NCBI GenBank assembly: GCA_963575745.1
Contig: CAUYUJ010014349.1
Span: 1,105,230 to 1,169,229, forward strand
DNA: 64,000 nt
Direction: 5' to 3'
Source of the DNA: Prorocentrum cordatum
Lineage: Eukaryota > Sar > Dinophyceae > Prorocentrales > Prorocentraceae
Part shown: positions 52,169 through 61,880 of the stretch, piece after piece
Numbering within the stretch: the stretch's first letter is position 1
Layout of the letters: each line of letters opens with the position of its first letter
Program-made: the position numbers and the translations under genes
The notes under the pieces: generated by a model
What the model was told of the DNA's origin: nothing
The model's input: only the letters and a program-made list of their open reading frames with translations
Database searches by the model: none

Positions 52169-53075
52169 ATGCAAGGAGCTAGCTTCGAAGGGGAACGGCA
52201 CACACAGAGCATGTCGAACGCGAAGGTGCTTGAGCACTGGCGCATGGTCCCGTCTTTCACCGAGCTCAGAATTCGCAGGCTTGGATGGCTTGCCCAATGT
52301 GTTAAGTTTCCTCGGCGGAACGCGCAGATTTTGGCTGCGATGTTCGGCACCTTACCCACGGACGAGAGGCCGCAGTTTGATTACATGGGGCGGCTGACAG
52401 CATACGCGAATCCGTGGGCAAGGATGTTCTATGCAGATCTGGAGGCGCTGCAGTCTCTGGAAGAAGGAGAAACACTTCTCACTCGCCTACAGGGGTCTTT
52501 CCTCGCCCTCTTCTGGGACAAGACTTTGGGGAGAGACTTTTGCATGATCGATTTCACCCAGCTTCGGAGGAAACATCACACTGTAGCTATACCGTCCCCT
52601 GAATACGAGTCCCCTTTGGATCAGGTTCTCGAGCAGGAGGTGGTGGAGGGTGGAGTTGTAAAATGGGTATGCGGAGTGTACAAGGAGGAAGAGGGCGAGG
52701 ACGTCACGACCATCGGGGGGAAAAGTCGATGTAATGCAACACTCATGGATAAGAAGTCGGCGCTCAATCATCTTAGATTTCACCATCATCTTCGTTCACT
52801 GGGCCACGTATTGTGTACTACGAACCAATGCCCTAGTTGTCTGGAGTTGTTTTCTAGTCGTGTGACGGCGGCTCGGCATTTGGTGGGGTCTATGGGCCGT
52901 GGGTGTTGCTATGCTGGAGGGGGTCACTCCCAGGAACCACTACAGGAGCCCGTGGATCTCTGATGCAAGATATGTGGTTACCATGCAGCCGAACTCCCCG
53001 ATTATCAACAACATGTCTGTAGTCATTTACCTCAAGTTTTGAGAGTGTACGATCGAAGGCAGCACATTTATCTTG
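52169..53075 (+). mobile_element. LINE relic D, C-terminal end of a reverse transcriptase
   Basis: The frame from the ATG at 52169 reads LRIRRLGWLAQCVKFPRRNA, then QILAAMFG, RPQFDYMGRLTAYANPWA and FYADLEALQSLEEGE. This RR..W......P......A..FG pattern is the thumb of LINE reverse transcriptases that I associate with dinoflagellates. Then come fingers: TTNQCPSCLELFSSRVTAA then RHL (C-x2-C...H). After one TGA (52961-52963) the same frame gives CKICGYHAAELPDYQQH then VCSHL, a second finger. The 5' part is missing and the break lies at a TCC tract. Confidence 0.7.
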
Positions 53076-53702
53076 ACGAGCAGCTACCAGCAGCTGATGG
53101 AGGACGCCCAGATGCTTCCCGACTGGCTGGGCAAGCGCAAGGCAGGCGGACCACCAGCGCAAAAGGAGGCACGGCGCAGCGGCGGAGGCGGGCAGGGAGT
53201 CGGCTCGGGCCCTGGCCTACAGGCTGGCGGCGGCGGCATGGGCGCGCTGCAGCGCCAGACGTTAGAGGAGTTCGTGGTGGAGCGGATCAAGCTGGTGCTG
53301 ACAGACGAGGCGCAGGTGAGGGTGATGATGGGCGAGGTGCACGACACGTACCTCACAACGCTCGACGCCGCAGCGTCCCAGCGTATGCTCGACGGGCTCT
53401 TGGACAAGGACGAGGAGTACGAGGCGGATGGCACGCTGAAGGTGATGACGATCAAGTCACTGAACATGCTCCAAGACACGGCGCGTTACTGCCGCATGAT
53501 GTTCCTCAAAATCAAGAACGCCTACCAGCACGAGCAGGCGAAGTTCCAGTTCTTCTTCGACACGACGACGTCCGACGGGGGGACCCTCGTGCAGGCCTAC
53601 CGCGCGGCGCGCGTGGAGCAGGGGGCAGTCAAAGCTATCGGCGGGGCTCCCAGGGGACGTCTAGTGAGGGAGGCCCTGAGGTCTCTCGACCAGATGAAGT
53701 GA
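53073..53702 (+). mobile_element. LINE relic D, tail after the fingers
   Basis: A frame shift near 53080 leads to an open frame of 209 residues: MEDAQMLPDWLGKRKAGG, a Gly-rich linker, then LQRQTLEEFVVERIKLVLTD and KSLNMLQDTARYCRMMFLK, ending MK-stop at 53702. It is helical and well preserved, and probably the C-terminal domain of the same polyprotein. Its function is not known to me. Confidence 0.55.
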
Positions 53703-56427
53703 TCACCGAGCCCGCTCTCTCTCTCCTGGTCAGTTACTTCTAGGAGTTGCTTCGGACATGGGTTACGCTCGAGGGCTCCGCGGGCTCTCGCCGACCCGAG
53801 CGGCTAAACTTGTACCTGAGGGAGAGACTCGCTCACGAGTAGGTGAGGATCAGGCTAGCAATGTAAGTGGATATTACAGTTCGTTTCAGTTTTCTGGGGT
53901 TGGCACCGATTGGGCTTCCAGTCATCACGCTCAGAGGCTCTTGAATTCGGGACATCTGAGCGAACCGGCTGTTCTAAGAGTTTCAGGAAGGGTTGAGGTC
54001 CCAACCCCTTCTACTCTTCTCCCTGCTGTGATCCCTGCTCCTCCTGGCCATGAGCCCCCTCCCTCTCCTCCCGCTGCTGCTGCTTTCCCGACCCTTGTTT
54101 ATTGTCCATCGGCCCCCGAAGTTGGGCCAGCCATCGCACTCCCTCGCCCCCGACTGCCAGGTAAGGGAAGAGGACGGCACCGCCCAAGCAGGTAGCTTGG
54201 AGACGGTGCCGATGGCGGCAGCCACAGGGCTGCGCGCCTGCTGGGCCCGCCGCCTGGCCAGTGTCGGCCCCGCGCGGGCGCCGATCTGCACGCTCGGCGA
54301 CCTCAGCTAGTCCTCCAGACGGAGAACCCAGGCACCGCTTCTCCGGTGTCATACTGTGCTGTATGTTGTTTGCATTCAGTAGAGTGGTCATGGATCGGCG
54401 CCCCACGGTCATGCTCATGCCCATGCTCCTCCTCCTCCTCCCGAAGTGTTCAGTCATTTTGGATCCTCCCTGTGGGGCCCTCGTGGCCATGCTTGGGCGC
54501 AGCTCGAGAGAGCTGGTCAGGATGGCGCCCTGTAAGGGTCGCTGGCTTCGTGCGAGGATCTCGCTGGGCAGAAGTTCGAGTTACAAGACAGCTCGACGCG
54601 GTGGTCCGCGTCGTCGCCGTGGCCGCCGTCGTCGTCGCCGTCGTCGTCGTCGCAGACGCGTTCGCCGCCGCCACCACCGTCGCCCGAAATTACAAGCCAC
54701 CGATGAGTCAAGGCGTTCGTGAGCGTTTGGCATCCAGACCACGCTAGAGGTTCTTGTGATCACATCTCCGTGGGAGGCTGGCATGTGGATCATTCCGGGT
54801 CAAGCGAGCTGCACTCGGCCGATTGGTTGCGCTGATGAAGCATGGGAACCCGTTCTGGGCGTTCCTGGATGTTGCGATGTCGCCTGCCTTCGGCCAATAT
54901 TGCAGTTTGGTTGGTCTGCGGCCTAAGACGGGTTGTAACTTGAGAGCGCATGGCGCGTCAAAGTGTAAAGCACACTGACCTAGAATAGCTTGTGTAGCCG
55001 GACCAGACTGTAGCAATGAGGCCGATAGAACAAATGCGGGAGGTGTTTTCTGGATTGTGGTTACAGACCGATTTGGAAACCGACTGGACACTGGACTGGG
55101 AACACCCATCCCACTGAGCACGTTCTTCGGCAAATGGGTTCCAGGAGTCCTGACGATTAGGTGGTCAAAACCGGCCATTAGACATTAACTTCCTCTTTGT
55201 TGGTACAGGTTACATGCGGGCAAGCTCCGCGCGATGACGTCGACGGCGGCCAAAAAGGGGGTGATAGTTGATGGGTGCATCATGGCGGATGCCATGATAT
55301 CTCCCCGGACCTCGTGGCCCTTTTCTTGGTCTGTCAATACGTGCCCCAGCCCCCTCCTTGACTGCGCACATGCCTCGGGCCATCACGCGCGCTATCACCG
55401 CCGCCCTTGAACGCCCCCACGAGTAAGGCCACACGTGACAATATTCAGACAAGTCAAACTGCACGGGGTCTTAGTTGCAGCACGTCGCGCCATTCCGTGA
55501 CTTTCACACAGCGTCAGAAGAAACTTGCTCTCACAATTGTTTCTCTCAGTAGCCACCACGGAATGAGATTTTGCGTCGCATGCTCTGGTCCGACAGGAGC
55601 GGTTCCGCTGGACCACGAAGGCCCCCAGGGCCGCAGCTGAGTTCTGACAGCCAAAAAACGCTTGGCCGCACACGGGGTTTCGAAGTCCAGTCTGGGCACC
55701 TGGAGGACAGCAGTCCGCTGGACCCCCAAAGGGGCGCAGGAAAGTAACGACAGTTGCGCTCGCGGCGGCGCCCAAAAAGGCCCCCCCCCGCAAGATGTTA
55801 CTCCGCTGGGCCCCCTTGCGGGCACAGGAAGCTGGCGACAGGCGCATGCTCGGCAGAGCCCTGAGGGGCGAGGTCTAAGTAGTTGGGGCCCCCATGGGAC
55901 GTCACCCGGTCAACTGCGCGATCCCCCAGGGACAGAAGGAGGTGGCGAGAGCGGCCCGCAGGGCGGCCCCCAAGGAGGCGCGGCCATGCGCCAACTCAGC
56001 GCAATCGGCCGAGGGGCGCCAGAAAGCGGCGTCGGCCGCGCGCTCTGCAGCGCCCCGAAAGTCGAGGTCCAGCCTGGGCCGGCGCAGGTCGCGAGAGCCT
56101 GCGGGAGCCCCGAGGGGGGTTCAGGACAGCGGCGGCAGCTGCAGGGCGCGGCCGGCCCGCGCAGCCGAGGCGTCGACGTGGCCCGCGCAGGGCGCCGCCC
56201 GCGGGGCCCTGCCCGAGGCGCGCGGGAGGCCAGCGGCAGCTGCGCGCGCGGCAAGCGGGGGCCTCGAGACGGGGGGCCAATGCAAATGGGGGCCAGCCAG
56301 AGCGCCGGACTTGCAGGCCCTGCAGAGCCAGGGGTGCATTGACCTGGGTTCGCACGCGCGACAGCACCTGGGCGAGGCGCGGGCGAGAGAGAAGGAGGAG
56401 GCGGGGGGCGGGAGAGGTCAGGTTGAG
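53703..56427. other. Unassigned DNA, no gene recognised
   Basis: Contains a GTCGTC/GCCGTC tract at 54597-54665, a minus frame at 54744-55178 (144 residues, protein-like but unrecognised), and between about 55640 and 56150 a loosely repeated unit near 100-110 bp with words like CCGCTGGACCCCC, CCGCTGGGCCCCC and CAGGAAGCTGGCGACAGG. GC-rich frames on both strands at 55660-56680 show no domain. Confidence 0.4.
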
Positions 56428-56596
56428 GCAGAGAACATCGCATAAGCATACACTCGGAGCTCCGCGCGGAGTTCTTAGATCTGCGTTGGGCCCCTGGTGC
56501 GCTCCGCGCGCCAGAGAGGGGGGCCCAGCTCAGACCCAAGTGATTCAACCCGCGCGGCGTTCGGAAAGGTTATGTTTATGCACTTGTTTCTTCTTA
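56428..56596. mobile_element. Family B inverted-repeat element, copy 6
   Basis: Left arm GAGAACATCGCATAAGCAT, GAGCTCCGCGCGGAGTTC. Centre GTGCGCTCCGCGCGCCAGAG. Right arm CAACCCGCGCGGCGTTCGG, TTATGTTTATGCACTTG, TTTCTTCTT. The inner GGCGGCGCC hairpin is lost, so it is about 30 bp shorter than copies 4 and 5. Confidence 0.7.
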
Positions 56597-56601
56597 TGTC
56601 A

Positions 56602-56765
56602 GGGGTGTCCGCGGTTCGATCGCTCCGGCTGCGTCGATGTCGGTTGCGCTTGGTCGGTTCGGTTCGGCCCGATGTTGTGACGCTGTTGCGCCCTTCCAGG
56701 CTGCGCACGGCCTGTTGGCTTCGGTCGGTCGTTGGCTCCAAGATCTCGGTCGGCTTTTGGCTACA
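56602..56765 (+). repeat. Dispersed repeat also found in LRR intron 1
   Basis: It starts GGGTGTCCGCGGTTCGATCG and contains TTGGTCGGTTCGGTTCGG and CCAGGCTGCGCACGGCC, matching 15397-15560 over its whole length at roughly 70%. Confidence 0.6.
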
Positions 56766-56937
56766 CTGTCGCCGCCGACGGCCTTGGCTCAAAACCCGCC
56801 CGCGGGCTCAAGAAGTTGCACCCAGGCCCCTGCGGGGGTGCGTTATGGCTAGAACTTTGTCGTGGATCCAGCCCTGGCAGCTAGGACGCCCAAGGACGCC
56901 CCCCACCTACACAAGTCTTTCGGAGGTCTGACCAGAT

Positions 56938-57040
56938 GTTCTGGATCGACGCCAGACCCCCTCCCTGGCGCGTGGAGCGCGCCATGGGCGTCCAGCGCCG
57001 ATCCGTGAAATACGCGCGAACCTTTTGAGAGATTACGTGT
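56938..57040. mobile_element. Family B inverted-repeat element, eroded copy 7
   Basis: It keeps GGATCGACGCCAGACCCCC, TGGCGCGTGGAGCGCGCC and CCAGCGCCGATCCGTGAAAT then ACGCGCGAACC. Most of the left arm is missing. Confidence 0.5.
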
Positions 57041-57114
57041 AGCTGCCGCCGTTGTTTCCTCCGAAGGACCCAACAACAAAAACAGTTGTGAGTAACGCGT
57101 TGTGGGTGCCGCTT

Positions 57115-58385
57115 TCGGTAGGCCACGCAATGCATGATGGGGCGTGCCGTAAAGGGTGGGGGGGTCGCATGCGGGCAGTCCCATTGGGGTATTCGGCGGT
57201 CATCCGTGTGAGGCCACGATGTGCTGTAGTGGTGGTGGAAACGCTTGCGGGCGGTGCCACTGGGGACTTCGGTGGAGCCCCCGGTGGCCACGAAACGCTG
57301 CACTGGGTGTAGCGAGCGCATGCTGGCGGTCCCATTGAGACCTTCGGCGGAGTTGTTCATGGCCACGAAACGTTGTATTGGGTGGGGGGTGACGCATACG
57401 CGTGGTGCCACGTGAGCCGTCGGTGGTGCTCCCTCCCTATGGGGCCGCGAAACGCTGTACGTATTGAGTGTGGCGGACGCATGTGGGCCGTCCCACTGGG
57501 ACCTTCGGTGGAGCTCCCTATGGGGCCACGCGCTGCATTGGGCGGGGCGGACGCATGCGGGCGGTGCCACTGGGACCTTCGGTGGGGCCCCCGATGGGGC
57601 CACGAAGCGCTGTACGGGGTGTGGCGGACGCATGCACGCGGTGCCATTGTGACCTTAGGTGGGGCTCCTTATGGGGCCACGGAACGCTGCACTGGGCGCA
57701 GCGGACGCATGCGGGCGGTCCCGCTGGGACCGTCGGTGGAGTTCCCCATGGGGCCACGAAACGTTAAATTGGGTGTGGCGGACGCATGCGCGTGGTGCCA
57801 CGGGGGCCTTCGGTGGTGCCCCCCCCCCCCCCATGGGGCCACGAAGCGCTGCACGGGGCGGGGCGGACGCATGCGGGCGGTGCCACTGGGACCTTCGGTG
57901 GTGCCCCCCCATGGGGCCACGAAGCGCTGTACGGGGTGTGGCGGACGCATGCGGGCGGTCCCGCTGTGACCTTCGGTGGAGCTCCCTATGGGGCCACGAA
58001 GTTGTGGCGGACGCACGCGGGCGGTCCCAGTGGGACACTCGGTGAAGCTCCCTATGGGCCACGGAAACGCTGTACTGGGGTGTGGCAAACGCATGCGCGC
58101 GGCCCCACTTGGACCTTCGGTGGAGCTCCCTTTTGGGCCACGAAACATTGTAGCTGGGGGACGCATGTGGGCGGTGCCACTGGGACCCTCGGTGGAGCTC
58201 CCTATGGGGCCACGAAGCGTTGCACTGGGTGTGGCGGACGCATGCGGGCTGTCCCACTGTGACCTTCGGTGGAGCTCTTTTTTGGGCCACGAAACGCTGT
58301 ACTGGATGTTGCGGACGCATGTGGGCGGTGCCATTGGGACCTTCGGTGGAGCTCCCTATGGGGCCACGAAACGTGTGAGGTGTGT
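57115..58385 (+). repeat. 77-bp satellite, about 16 copies
   Basis: The unit contains GGACGCATGCGGGCGGTCC, CACTGGGACCTTCGGTGGAG and CTCCCTATGGGGCCACGAAA then CGCTGTACTGGGTGTGGC. The word CGGACGCATG recurs every 72-86 bases between about 57470 and 58320. Since 77 is not a multiple of three, all frames remain open by chance, giving false Ala/Thr/His-rich proteins on both strands. Confidence 0.9.
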
Positions 58386-58906
58386 ACCGAAACAGGTACA
58401 TGCGGAGGGCAGAGGCAAGGAGGGGAAGGAGGGAGGAGGAACGAGGAGTGAGTGAGTGACGCGAGGTGCTGTCTCTTCAAAACTAAGACCAATGTCACAG
58501 GATGGTTGGGAAAAAGTGTGTGGTCGCGAACCTGGCGACCTCGCGGGTCGGACACGCGGCCCAGGATTGCAATCTTTAGGACAGAGAGGCAGGACGGCCG
58601 CGGAGGGGAGGTGCGATGAGAGGTCAAATTCAGACCATGGAGATCTTCGTCAGTGCCGCCGTCGCCACCACATTGTCGTCCTTCTTCGTCTTCCTTTCGT
58701 TATCCTTCTGCTTTTCTGGGGCCCGCGCGGTTCAGCAGGGTACAGGCAGCCCGCATAGAAAGGATGAACAACCTTCCCAAGGGCACCCTTGCATCCTTGC
58801 CCCTTCGGCCCCTCCCCGGCAACTTTCGCTGGCCAGCCCCGCTCGAAAAGTGTCGGCATGGCCTTCCAAGGCCCCTTGCACCCTTGTCGTGCGTCCTTAC
58901 GATAGG
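58386..58906. other. Unassigned DNA, no gene seen
   Basis: No domain or repeat recognised apart from a short purine-rich stretch near 58405-58450. Confidence 0.35.
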
Positions 58907-59055
58907 GTTAAGTCGGGCTCGTCTCTCTACAGGAGGAAAATACAAAAATAGTCAAAAATTCTTCGGGGACTATTGTTTTAATAATTTTGGAATGTTGTTT
59001 GAGTATGTTTTATTTTTCGTCGAAAACCCCCCTGTAGGAGGACACGCCCGATTCA
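58907..59055. mobile_element. Inverted-repeat element, family A, copy 6, with target duplication
   Basis: Left end GTTAAGTCGGGCTCGTCTC then TCTACAGGAGG. Right end CCTGTAGGAGGACACGCCC then GATTCA. Flanked by ACGATAGG at 58899-58906 and 59056-59063, a perfect 8-bp duplication. The interior contains ATAGTCAAAAATTC and TTTTATTTTTCGTCG. Confidence 0.9.
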
Positions 59056-59192
59056 ACGATAGGGGTTGGCTGTATGCTTCGTGCATCGGCGTCGGCGGCC
59101 CCAGCGAGCAGCTGTCGTGCCGGTCGGCGGCCTCTCGTTTTGATCGCGAATTTGCCCCCGGCAGTGTCAGAAGCACCCCAGTTGCTGACGCT

Positions 59193-59413
59193 GTTCGCTG
59201 GCGACCCAGGCTCGGTCGAGTCGCCGAATCACCGAGCGCGTTCCACTACTCGCAAAGTGCCTACTCACAAACGTCCGAAAAACACATGTCCGCTTTGATA
59301 TCATTTGTCGTAGATCCCCCGCGGGCGATGCAGGCCATTTGCGAGTAGTTACTTTTGCGAGTAGTGGAATGCGCTCGTCTATGTTCGCTGGCGACCCAGG
59401 CTCGGTCGAGTCG
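59193..59413. mobile_element. Inverted-repeat element (family G) between 31-bp direct repeats
   Basis: 59233-59377 starts CGAGCGCGTTCCACTACTCG then CAAA. Its right end is the complement, CGAGCGCATTCCACTACTCG then CAAA, so the arms pair over about 38 bp. On both sides lies GTTCGCTGGCGACCCAGG then CTCGGTCGAGTCG (59193-59223 and 59383-59413), a 31-bp direct repeat. That is too long for a typical target duplication and suggests a local duplication. Confidence 0.7.
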
Positions 59414-59444
59414 GCGAAAGAGGGAGACGACACAAAGCAAGCAC

Positions 59445-59530
59445 CACAACCAGAACAGAACACTCAGGAGGGCAAAATATGGAGAAGTATGGGGGAATCC
59501 TGAGTTTTGTGTGCATGCATTCCCCAAGCA
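59445..59530 (+). repeat. Dispersed repeat family R3, copy 3 (partial)
   Basis: ACTCAGGAGGGCAAAATATGG, AGAAGTATGGGGGAATCCTG and GTGTGCATG parallel 16380-16450. Confidence 0.5.
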
Positions 59531-59594
59531 TCTTGCTGCACGGGGTGCTGTTGTGGTAGAAGCTAGCTCCGGCCGAGGGAAAGCGGAGTCGAGA

Positions 59595-60875
59595 CATCCT
59601 CAAAAAATGTGGTGGTCCGGGCCGTTTCGCATGCGGCGTCCTCACAATTCTCGTTTCCTAAGTTGGCCAGGATTGACTGTTTCGCCCAAGACATGCTCGA
59701 AGATCCGGCCTCTGGGACGCTGCGCGCGAGGTGGTCCGGGCCGTTTCGCCTCAGACATCCTCGAAATCTAAGCTCCGAGATGCCGCGCGAGAGGTGGTCT
59801 GGCCCGTTTCGCATGAGACATCCTTGCATGTCTGAACTCCGAGATGCGGCGCGAGAGGTGGTCCAGCCCGTTTCGCCTGAGACATCCTCGCAACTCGGAG
59901 CTCCGAGATGCCGCGCGAGACATGGTCTGGGCCGTTTCGTTTTAGACATCCTCGCAACTCCCGGCTCAGAGATGCCGCGCGAGAGGTCGTCCGGCCAATT
60001 TCGCCCGAGACATCCTCGCACTTCTGAGCTCCGAGCTGCCGTGCGAGAGGTGATCCGGCCCGTTTCGCCTGACACATCTTCGCAACTCAGGACTCAGAGA
60101 TGCCGCGCGAGAGGTGGTCCGGCCCGTTTCGCTTGAAACGTCCTCGCAACTGAGCTCCGAGATGCCGCTCACGAGGTGGTCCAGCGCGTTTCGCCTGAGA
60201 CATTCTCGCAACTCTTGGCTCCGAGATGCCGCTCGCGAGGTGGTCCAGCCCGTTTCGCCTGAGACATCATCGCAATTCGGGACGCCGAAATGGCCCGCGA
60301 GGGGTGGTACGGTCCGTTTCGCATGAGACATCTCGCAACTCGGAGCTCCGAGCTGCCGCGCGAGACACAGTCCGGGCCGTTTCGCATGAGACATCCTCGC
60401 AACCCTGAGCTCTGAGGTGCTGCGCGCGAGGTGGTCCGGCTTGTTTCGCTTAAAACATCCTTTCAATTCGGAGCTCAGAGATGCCGTGCGTGGGGTGGCA
60501 CGGCCCGTTTCGCTTGAGACATCCTCGCAACTCTGAGTTCCGAGCTGCCGTGCGAGAGGTGGTCTGGCCATTTCTCTTAAGACATCCTCCCAACTCGGGA
60601 CTCAGAGATGCTGCGCGCGAGTTGGTCTGGCCCGTTTCGCCCGAGACATCCTCGAAACTCTGGGCCCCGATATGCCGCGCAAGACGTGGTCCGGCCCGTT
60701 TCGCTTGAGACATCCTAAAATGTTTGAGCTCCGAGATGCCGCTCGCGAGGTGGTCCGGCGCGTTTCGCCTGAGACATCCTCGCATTTCTTGGATTCGAGA
60801 TGCCGCGCGAGAGGTGTTCCAGCCCGTTTCGCCCGAGACATCCTCGCAACTCTGAGCTCCAAGATGCTGTTCGGG
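59595..60875 (+). repeat. 64-bp satellite, about 20 copies
   Basis: The unit contains CCGAGATGCCGCGCGAGAGG, TGGTCCGGCCCGTTTCGCC and TGAGACATCCTCGCAACTC. CGAGATG starts at 59776, 59840, 59904 and 59968, exactly 64 bases apart. Long frames on both strands (59563-60571) come from it and give false Arg/Ser/Pro-rich repeats. Confidence 0.9.
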
Positions 60876-61020
60876 AGGAGGAGGAGGTGGAGGAGGAGTA
60901 AGAGGACTAGGAGGAGATGGAGAAGAGGAGGAGGAGGACGAGGAGGAAGAGGAGGAGGGAGCAGGCAGGAAGAGGAGGAGCAGGAGGAGGAGGAGGAGGA
61001 GGAGGGAGGAGGAAGGGAGC
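60876..61020. repeat. GGA microsatellite within the 64-bp satellite
   Basis: GGAGGAGG with AGTAAGAGGACTA breaks. It interrupts the satellite, which resumes once at 61045-61125. Confidence 0.9.
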
Positions 61021-61044
61021 TGCATGAGAGGACCCAACGGGAAG

Positions 61045-61125
61045 CGAGAGGTAGAACGGCCCGTTTCACTTGGGACATCCTTCCAATACTGAGCTCCGAG
61101 ATGCCGCCCGCGAGGTGGTCCAGCC
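61045..61125 (+). repeat. Last unit of the 64-bp satellite
   Basis: CGGCCCGTTTCACTTGGGAC, ATCCTTCCAATACTGAGC and CCGAGATGCCGCCCGCG match the satellite unit beyond the GGA insertion. Confidence 0.75.
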
Positions 61126-61244
61126 ATGGATTTTTAAATCCTGTTTGGGGATGCTGCACTCCGGCCTTAATTTGAATGTCCCTGGGCCCCTTTTAAAAAT
61201 GCCTTCGGCCGTGCCATCGCCGCTGGGCGTCCGTGGCCCTTCAG

Positions 61245-61300
61245 GACTGGGCGTGGCCCCCGACGCAGCCTTCGGCGGCGTCTCGTACCAGCTGAGGAGC
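61245..61300 (+). CDS. LRR (RNI-like) gene, exon 8 (tentative, 3' end unresolved)
   Basis: After CCCTTCAG the reading is LGVAPDAAFGGVSYQLRSG. Two bases (GA) complete the Gly codon begun in exon 7, giving KTLSRPPPRGLGVAPDAAF. The phrase follows on naturally from exon 7 and is unlike the satellite and GGA DNA around it. The donor is unclear: GC, GA and GT candidates exist between 61290 and 61320. No stop codon follows in a convincing way, so the gene probably continues beyond. Confidence 0.45.
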
Positions 61301-61344
61301 GGCAGGAGCCGCGGGCGTCCGGGGCGCCTGGGCGGGGAGAGAAG

Positions 61345-61880
61345 GGGGGCATGGGGAGGAGGAGGAAAGGAGGAAGGGAAGGAGGAGGAGGAGGAGGAGG
61401 AAGAGGAGGAGGACGAGGACGAGGAGGAGGAGGGGGAGGAGGAGGAGGAGGAGGAGGAGGAGGAGAGGAGGAGGAGGAGGAGGAGGAGGAGGAGGAGGAC
61501 CAGGAGGAGGAGGAGGAGCAGGAGGAGGAGGAGGGGGAGGAGGAGGAGGAGGAGGAGAGGAGGAGGAGGAGGAGGAGGCGGAGGAGCAGGGGAGGAGGAG
61601 AAGGAGGAGGAGGAGGAGGAGGGGGAGGAGGAGGGGGAGGAGGAGGAGGAGGAGGAGGAGAGAGGAGGAGGAGGAGGAGGACGACGATGAGGACGACGAG
61701 GAGGAGGAGGAGGAGGAGGAGGAGGAGGAGGAGGGAGGGGGGAAGGGGGAGGGGGGAAGGGGGACGGAGGAGGAGGAGTAGGAGGAGGAGGAGGAGGAGG
61801 AGGAGGAGGAGGAGGAGGAGGAGGATAGGAGGAGGAGGAGGAGGAGGAGGAGGGGATGAGGAGGAGAAGGACGAGGGGGA
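61345..61880. repeat. Long GGA/TCC microsatellite
   Basis: Over 500 bases of GGA with ACG, GAGGGG and GACGAC breaks, one of the longest in the window. Confidence 0.95.

Noticed and set aside
56770-56795. A second leader-like sequence containing CCTTGGCTCAAAA
   Set aside because: It needs a gap of several bases and lacks the AAG end; much weaker than the site at 44305.
57655-60571. Repetitive Arg/Ser/His-rich frames on both strands
   Set aside because: Products of the 77-bp and 64-bp satellites; unit lengths are not multiples of three and frames drift.
57115-61125. Possible CRISPR arrays
   Set aside because: Units are whole-length tandem repeats without distinct unique spacers, and there are no cas genes.
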